Assembly: GCA_012295275.1 (NCBI GenBank)
Contig: CM022679.1
Location: 23,029,952-23,069,951, forward strand
Length of the DNA: 40,000 nt
From: Chrysomallon squamiferum
Taxonomy: Eukaryota > Mollusca > Gastropoda > Neomphalida > Peltospiridae
Direction of reading: 5' to 3'
Numbering within the stretch: the first letter of the stretch is position 1; each line of letters opens with the position of its first letter. Below the pieces are notes generated by a model, which was not told the origin of the DNA, searched no databases, and saw only the letters and a list, made by a program, of their open reading frames with translations. Below are positions 33,787 through 40,000 of the stretch, piece after piece. A program made the position numbers and the translations under genes.

Positions 33787-34079
33787 TTCAGAACAGAAAC
33801 GAAAGTGGGAAACTACAATAGATTGGGTTAAAGTTATAATTTTACATCAAGGTGATTCAGCGTAACACAGCGAAATAACCATTGCATTTAAAAAAAAAAA
33901 AAAAAAAAAAAATGACTATAAAAATAGAATAGCAATAAAAAAAAAATAATAAAAATAAAATAATCTACTGTATTAGATTTTATTTAATAATCATTTATTA
34001 CAGTTAAGAAAATAATAATGATGATGATGATAAATCAAATAAAAAATAAAATATTTGAATAAACGGGGGATGTTTCTAA

Positions 34080-34123
<44 letters not shown>

Positions 34124-34176
34124 CAACAACAACAACAACAACGAAATAGATTCTAAAATAATTTAGACTGCACAAG

Positions 34177-34251
<75 letters not shown>

Positions 34252-34394
34252 GAAGCTTACAAGTTCATCAGTAATAATATATAAAAATTCTGTCGTTAGC
34301 CAAATGATGTTATTTTAAGACAAATACTTATTTATACTTAGTTAAACTCTGCCAGTCTGATATATCATCATTAACACTATCATCAGTTTCTGTG
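33787..34394. other. PLD6 upstream region, simple repeats
   Basis: Holds a poly(A) run (33890-33912), (AAT)n then (AAC)n at 34080-34141, and (CT)n at 34180-34249. No further gene seen. Confidence 0.7.
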
Positions 34395-34406
34395 GCGGCC
34401 ATCTTG
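34395..34406 (-). promoter_or_regulatory. YY1-like element
   Basis: CAAGATGGCCGC on the minus strand is one mismatch from the YY1 promoter motif CAAGATGGCGGC. It lies 0.6 kb upstream of the PLD6 ATG, in the orientation of PLD6. Use as a promoter element is inferred. Confidence 0.35.
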
Positions 34407-34770
34407 TATGATATAACCTGATTTGCATAAATAAAACTCTTCTAATTATTTTCAGTTAATGTTATTAATTAAGTCCAGTTTTCTGGTTGCTCTATATCGT
34501 AATCTTAATACGTTGTGGAATGTCACAATTAACCAGGTTACCCACAACAGCTTTGTCTCCTGCTGCTGGATTCGCCCAAAATATCGTAAAGTACCGTAAC
34601 GTTACGTAACCACAAATTGTCAAAAGGGATCTAATTGCATAGTTATTTAAAATAAAACTTTTTCAATCATAATAAATTTCATTCGCAAATAATTATGAAA
34701 GAAATTTGGTAACTGAACGAAAATACACATAAAAAAAAAAAAAAAAAAAAATCACGGAATGACATTAAAC

Positions 34771-34835
34771 TATCGATAATTACATGATTATTAACATTCA
34801 TTTACCTTTAAATTATCGATAATACATTATCGATT
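34771..34835. promoter_or_regulatory. Three TATCGATA/T sites
   Basis: TATCGATA at 34771-34778 and 34814-34821 and TATCGATT at 34828-34835. TATCGATA is the DREF-binding core in Drosophila housekeeping promoters. The cluster sits between the divergent PLD6 and NCX genes. Function here is inferred only. Confidence 0.35.
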
Positions 34836-35032
34836 GCAACCATTACTCACAATGCAGTCCATTGTTGGCATAATAAAGTTCGGTGGTAACTGAACTGTTA
34901 CAGTAATAGAATGAAAAACACTTTATTTGAACATGATTTTATAATAACCTCTTTCTCTTTTATTATAATATTTATTCATATTTTACATAAATATTTGATA
35001 TATATATATTTGATATATAAATATATCATAAC

Positions 35033-35035
<3 letters not shown>

Positions 35036-35077
<42 letters not shown>

Positions 35078-35103
35078 TATTAGGAGGTCGGAGTCGCTAA
35101 TAC

Positions 35104-35147
<44 letters not shown>

Positions 35148-35151
35148 TTTG
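35036..35151. repeat. (GT)n and (TTTA)n microsatellites
   Basis: GT array at 35036-35075 and ATTT-type array at about 35106-35150, separated by about 30 bp. Confidence 0.92.
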
Positions 35152-35364
35152 TATTAATTAACTAATTAATTTTTACTGAACTATTTTACACTGTGATTAT
35201 TTTGTCTCATCAGTATAAAATGCTTCGATGTAAAGTTTTGTAAATATTTGCCCGATTAATTTCCTAGCTCGTGTTGATAGCGAGATTGAAGTAAATGCAG
35301 TTGTCTCCCCTATGTCATTTGTAGTAAATATAATGTTTGGTAGTAACCGAATCAACATTAGAAA

Positions 35365-35372
35365 TGACGTGA
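35365..35372 (+). promoter_or_regulatory. CRE-like TGACGTGA upstream of NCX
   Basis: One base from the palindromic cAMP-response element. It lies shortly upstream of the probable 5'UTR exon, with an ATAAATATA-like A/T element at about 35395-35402. The promoter role is inferred. Confidence 0.35.
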
Positions 35373-35414
35373 GCCGCTCGAGTTGCTATTGCGATAAATA
35401 TACAAAACAAGCAT

Positions 35415-35491
35415 GCTTAGTCGCAGAAGCTGGTTAAAATCTCTGGAATCGACTTTCTAACTGCTGTGACAAAAATACTTGATTATTCCAG
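35415..35491 (+). other. Probable 5'UTR exon of the Na+/Ca2+ exchanger gene
   Basis: A less AT-rich stretch ends in TTCCAG|GTGAGT, an excellent donor at 35491/35492. The ATG exon has an acceptor but no donor-bearing coding exon before it, so a non-coding first exon is expected. The left end given here is a guess. Confidence 0.5.
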
Positions 35492-35527
35492 GTGAGTTTA
35501 TTAAGTTTATTAATTGATTATTTATCT

Positions 35528-35528
35528 A

Positions 35529-35616
<88 letters not shown>
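35528..35616. repeat. (GAT)n then (AAT)n microsatellite
   Basis: Compound triplet array in the probable first intron of NCX. Confidence 0.92.
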
Positions 35617-35619
<3 letters not shown>

Positions 35620-35955
35620 CAATAACAACAACTATTATTATGATATTATTATATATGAAATATTATAATTAAAAATATAAAATATATATATTACTATAAA
35701 AGAGAAACAGGTAAATAACGTTTTTTATTTTGATAAATTAATTTTCTTTACAATAATATTAATAATGTTTTACTTTTATGAATTTATTTGAAACATATGT
35801 TAGAATTACATAATCACACAAATCCATCAATACTGTTAACATCAAATTAAATTGAAAATAAATCATAATATTAAAAAAAAAAAATAATAATAATAATAAT
35901 TTAACCAAAAATATATCTTTACCACAGCAGAAGTGACATCATCAACATCAGCAGA

Positions 35956-36643
35956 ATGACATCCAACACCTCCACGTGTAACATTAACAGCTACCAGTGC
36001 TCCGATGTTGGTCTTCTCATGCCCTTTGTTAACGAATACACATGGCCATTAGCTGTTCGAGGCTTCATCTACTTGTTTGGTCTGCTGTGGAGCTTCATGG
36101 CTGTTTCCATTGTCGCAGACGTCTTCATGTGCGCCATTGAGACCATCACCAGCAAAACCAGAACCATCCGGATTCCCAATCCTAAGTCTGCAAGCGGGTA
36201 TAACGAGTTCGAAATCAAGGTGTGGAATGACACGGTCGCCAATTTAACCCTCATGGCTCTTGGCTCGAGTGCCCCGGAAATTCTCCTGTCATGCATCGAA
36301 ATAATTGGAAACAATTTCACCGCCGGAGACCTGGGTCCGAGCACCATCGTCGGATCGGCAGCGTTCAATCTGTTGTGCATCATCGGCATTTGCATTTTTG
36401 CTATACCTGACGGTGAAACGAGAACTGTCCGCTATGTGAAGGTGTTTGCAGTAACAAGTGTGTTCTGTGTCTTTGCTTACGTGTGGCTGGTGATCATCCT
36501 CGTCGTCATCACTCCAGACTACATCGACATCTGGGAGGCGCTGGTTACGTTTCTCTTCTTCCCGGTTCTGATTTTAGTGGCTTACATGGCCGACAAGGAT
36601 TACTGCTCAAAGAAACACGAAGATACAGACACTTTCGGACTGG
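35956..36643 (+). CDS. Na+/Ca2+ exchanger (SLC8/NCX family), first coding exon
   Basis: Encodes the N-terminal 229 residues plus one base of a plasma-membrane antiporter that exports Ca2+ in exchange for Na+. An acceptor precedes it (ACCACAGCAG, AG at 35926-35927 or 35929-35930). The exon ends CTGG|GTAAGT. Hydrophobic segments lie at about 33-60, 95-118, 130-150, 162-184 and 191-212. The alpha-1 repeat holds GSSAPE (103-108, ion-coordinating Glu), the GDLGPSTIVGSAAFN segment, and then IPDGETR, all typical of NCX. The cytoplasmic loop has only begun when the exon ends. Vertebrate NCX1 carries this region and most of the loop in one 1.8-kb exon, so this exon is shorter. The gene continues beyond the window. 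Which SLC8 paralogue it corresponds to cannot be said. Confidence 0.92.
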
Positions 36644-37039
36644 GTAAGTTGTGATGAATTACGTTTTTTCAATATTCGTGTTATTGTATTATATCATATA
36701 GTCATCATGTTGTGTCTGCATGTGTCATGTCTTACGATATATTACTTATTTATCTATTTATATATATATATACACAGATATAACTATGTGTATATATATT
36801 ATGTGTGTGTATATTTGTGTGTACATATGTATATCTATACATATACACAATACATACCTTCATAAACACACATCTATATGTTTATATATACACAAACCTA
36901 CATATTTACCTATATAAACACACACCTGTGCATCTGATCTTTTCTTCTCATTAATGTTAAATTTGGTATTTATAGCTTTATGTTTTCAGTAATAGTTGTA
37001 GTAGTAGTCATAATAATGATAATTATGATGGTGATAAAA

Positions 37040-37222
37040 TAATAATAATAAAAGTAAGATTATAACAACAGTAGTAATAGTATTAATAATAATAATAATA
37101 ATAATAATTAATAATAACAATAATATTAATAATAATAATATAACAATAATAGTATTAATAATAATCATAATAATATTAATAATAATAATATAACAATAAT
37201 AGTATTAATAATAATAATGATA
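37040..37222. repeat. Interrupted (AAT)n array
   Basis: Includes a ~50-bp segment containing TATAACAATAATAGTATTAA that is repeated in tandem (about 37138 and 37188). Confidence 0.8.
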
Positions 37223-38197
37223 ATATGTTTTAACATGGCAAAGCAGCTGAGGGAAAGTTTATAATATTATATAGTAACAGTAAATAAAATAAACGAATAA
37301 AATAAAAACATAATAAAAATATTAGTTCCCCATAAATACATAATGATTTCAAGCAAGTTCATTTTGTTCACATGTTATTTTTATTGTGCTTATAAAAGTC
37401 ATTATCTTGCAGTAAAAGATTTGTCTTAAGTATGGTTATATGGGATAAATTTATGTTGGTGACTTTCTGTACCTGCTTCTTGTTTTACTTATAACAATCA
37501 TTAGCCTATTTTCCATTCAAACTAGTACTCTTGGTCTTATTTCACACATTAAATTATTTGCAATTCTATACTGTACAAATGGCCTATACTATACTGTGAC
37601 TACTTTGATATTACATTTTCTCCAAATCCAAACAATATCTCCTAAATTTTGGATTTTATACCTCCATTTGTTTGTCAGAAATAGCAAATATCTTGACAAA
37701 CAACCGAAAAGAAAAAAAAATCATTATGTTCTGTTGATGCTGTTAAATAAAACATTGCATAAGCACACTTTAAAAAAATCAATACTCGTTACTGAGTAGG
37801 TGTGACGATGCTGATGGAACCCATGACGTTGTTTATGATGGTTTTTCAGTCATGCGTACCTGATAAGTGCACCTGAACTGTTTCTTCGTTACATGTACAG
37901 GTATATTAATTATTAATACCTGTGGCTATATTGAGACTGTTCATCTTCTCGGGCAATGACTTAGGAGTACTTACAATATTGTTTGTGAATTGGGCAATAG
38001 TTTATTATTTGTTAGAGGTATTGATTGTTTTTATCAGTAACATAAATCTGAAAAGGCTGAGTCACAAATATGAATTTTTTTTTTTTTTAATTTTTATATT
38101 TTTTTTTTTATTCTTTTGTTTGTTACGAAAAGTATACAAACCAAAACATGTACATGTATCTATAAAAAGTGTGTATCTTCTATATGGTAATGTGTGT

Positions 38198-38202
<5 letters not shown>

Positions 38203-38246
<44 letters not shown>
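38203..38246. repeat. (GT)n microsatellite
   Basis: Pure dinucleotide array in the NCX intron. Confidence 0.92.
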
Positions 38247-38250
<4 letters not shown>

Positions 38251-38579
38251 CATTAGCACCATAGCAATCACCTTTATGTGCTATCCAAGTTCGTGTACAC
38301 TTTTATATAACAATCACACGCCATTATATAAACACATACAAGAAAAGTACTCCTAAAAAAACTTACATATTTAATAAAGAAATATAACTATTGTGCCAGG
38401 CAATGAAATGAATGAAAAGTTAGTATAATACAGGTGTACACTGATTTATATTTGAACAAGATTTCTAAAGAAAGAAATCTAGGTGTGTCTGTGTGTTACC
38501 TGAACTGAATCAATGGTCTCTGTTGTGATATGTTACTATGACAATCTTGATTGTCATGCTGATATAGTTCAGTGATTGA

Positions 38580-39090
38580 GTGTATTTATAAACATCAATG
38601 TTATGAAACTCTCACTGAAAAGCATATTAAGAAGAAGATGGAAAAACAATTAAATCAATAAATAAATAAATAAAAATATTAATAATAATTAAAAAAAATA
38701 AAACTTAAACACAAATAATGTAAATTGTAGTAGTATTAAAAAGAAAAATTTATACAAAATTTTAATGTATTTTCTTAATGTTCTTTCTTAAAATTAATAT
38801 GAAGTTTTTTACTGAAAAGTATATGAAGATAAAACAATAGATGTGATAAAATGCAATGGTTTTAATGGAGAAATAAAAAAAATGATTTAAAATTAAATTC
38901 TTAACAGTAATGTCCATTTCTAAAATTAATATTATGAAATCTGTCACTGAAGGATATTTAAAAAAATAATAATAATAATAATAAATGTTTTATGAAATTA
39001 AAGAATTATCAAATAAATTTTCATATTCTTCATATCTAAAAGTTAATAATATGAAACTTTTTACTCAAATATGATTATAATATTAATTTA
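38580..39090. repeat. Diverged tandem repeat, about four units
   Basis: Four phrases of the type TAAAATTAATATTATGAAA...ACTGAAAAGTATAT occur near 38592-38632, 38785-38830, 38919-38960 and 39036-39080, about 115-190 bp apart. Indels and A-rich expansions separate them. Confidence 0.6.
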
Positions 39091-39118
39091 ATATGAATTT
39101 CAAAAATAAGAAAATAAT

Positions 39119-39143
39119 GATATATATATATATATATATATAT
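39119..39143. repeat. (AT)n microsatellite
   Basis: Dinucleotide array. Confidence 0.9.
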
Positions 39144-39416
39144 AGATTTTATTTGTTAGTATATGAATGGACGTATGGCTGAAGTATGTATGTATGTTTG
39201 TATGTATATGTCTAAATGTCTTTTTAAGTGGGTATGGGATGATATTGTATGGGATGATATTTTATAGGCAGGTAAATTTATATTTAAATGCAGCTGTATT
39301 ATAAAATATGTTTATCTGCTTATCAGAAAGGTTTTACACAATAGTTTATATATTCACCTGTATTTATTTTCACCTGCTTTTCACATTGTCTTTGTTTTCT
39401 TTTGTTTTTTTACCAG

Positions 39417-39434
39417 CTATGCCATGTCCCACAG
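39417..39434 (+). CDS. Candidate 18-nt microexon of the NCX gene
   Basis: A strong pyrimidine tract ending TTTTTTACCAG is followed by 18 nt and then CACAG|GTAAAT. Length and phase fit: joined to the phase-1 end of the first coding exon it reads A-M-P-C-P-T and leaves phase 1. The residues would fall at the start of the cytoplasmic loop. No homologue is known to me, so this may be chance. Confidence 0.35.
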
Positions 39435-40000
39435 GTAAATTAATTAGTTGGTTTTTATTATTTTTGTTGTTGTTTACATTTTGTTATTTTTTTGTTGTTG
39501 TTGGGTTTTTTTTTGACACAGGAGGGATTGTTTGTTCATTATTTTATTTTATTTTATTTTATTTATATTTTATTCATTTTTAATTTTTAAAAAACAATTT
39601 ATATATTTTTTTTTTATTTTTTTATTTCACTAACCTATTTAATAAGCATGTTATTCTATTTGATAACTAATTGTCCACTTCACATTTTATGCTTGTATCA
39701 CATGATCAGTTTAATTGTTTTAGCTTGTTTATTATGTTAATTAGTATACATTTCATTAATTACCTGGTCATTTATATACTGCTATAATAAATTTTCTAGT
39801 TTGCAGTTTCATTCAGTGGCAAAACAAAACCACTTAATTTAGTTATTTATGCTACGAAATTAACTTTTATATTTAGAGCAAATTTTCAGCTTATTTTATT
39901 TTTCATATTTATTTATTTATTTATTTATTTATTTATTTCAGTTTTTAATATTCATTTCAGTAACATAAATTTAATTTTATTACATTTTATCATTTTATTA
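39435..40000 (+). other. NCX intron continuing out of the window
   Basis: AT-rich sequence with (TTTTA)n near 39538-39563 and (ATTT)n near 39905-39939. No exon seen. Confidence 0.55.

Larger units (their letters stand above)
36644..39416 (+). other. NCX intron, simple and diverged repeats
   Basis: Contains alternating TA/CA-rich sequence (36750-36930), AAT/ATT-type arrays (37040-37220), a (GT)n array (38203-38246), diverged repeats (38580-39090) and (AT)n (39119-39143). No coding segment recognised. Confidence 0.6.

Noticed and set aside
34595-34606. CGTAACGTTACG 12-bp palindrome
   Set aside because: Perfect but isolated; no matching factor or second copy seen.
38539-38556. TGACAAT/ATTGTCA hairpin as a regulatory RNA
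   Set aside because: Seven-base arms in an intron are expected by chance in a window this size.

Overview
This looks like a piece of an AT-rich, microsatellite-laden metazoan nuclear genome. The gene set, the animal exon-intron structure, and the protein sequences as I know them from other animals suggest a mollusc, most plausibly an octopus-like coleoid cephalopod. I cannot name the species from sequence alone. Introns follow GT-AG rules. Long (GA)n, (AAT)n, (TAG)n and homopolymer tracts generate most long open frames, and these frames are not genes.

Layout. (1) 1-3230: intergenic, with long GA and AAT arrays and one copy of a dispersed repeat. (2) 3231-6057: a tRNA-Gly(UCC) gene on the minus strand is cut in two by a 2.7-kb insertion. 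The insertion is an intronless ARL8 mRNA copy with 5'UTR, intact 185-aa CDS, long 3'UTR, AATAAA and an A15 tail. An exact 10-bp target-site duplication flanks it, and a pol III terminator still follows the tRNA 3' half. (3) 6058-10690: intergenic, with a second tRNA-Gly-like fragment, two copies of a ~245-bp dispersed repeat, a cluster of five copies of a 16-bp motif, and a SINE-like segment. (4) About 10.7-25.3 kb: a tandem duplication of an interferon-induced-44-like (IFI44/IFI44L family) gene with TLDc plus GTPase-like domains and six coding exons. The duplication also includes the 5' flank and 3'UTR. The downstream copy (20569-23762) is intact (453 aa). The upstream copy (12740-15983) has two frameshifts in the TLDc exon, a mutated splice donor and a C-terminal frameshift. 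(5) 26175-31348: STK19 (seven exons, 263 aa, plus strand). (6) 32278-33786: PLD6/Zucchini (two coding exons, 234 aa, minus strand), convergent with STK19. (7) 35340-40000: the start of a Na+/Ca2+ exchanger gene (SLC8/NCX), with a probable 5'UTR exon, first coding exon, a candidate 18-nt microexon, and continuation beyond the window.

The genes do not form a pathway. They are unrelated cellular genes: lysosome transport (ARL8), innate immunity (IFI44-like), transcription-coupled repair (STK19), piRNA biogenesis (PLD6) and calcium extrusion (NCX). The most notable observation is the ARL8 retrocopy inserted between the A and B boxes of a tRNA gene, with both tRNA halves and the target-site duplication still readable. 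The second is the unequal fate of the two IFI44-like copies.
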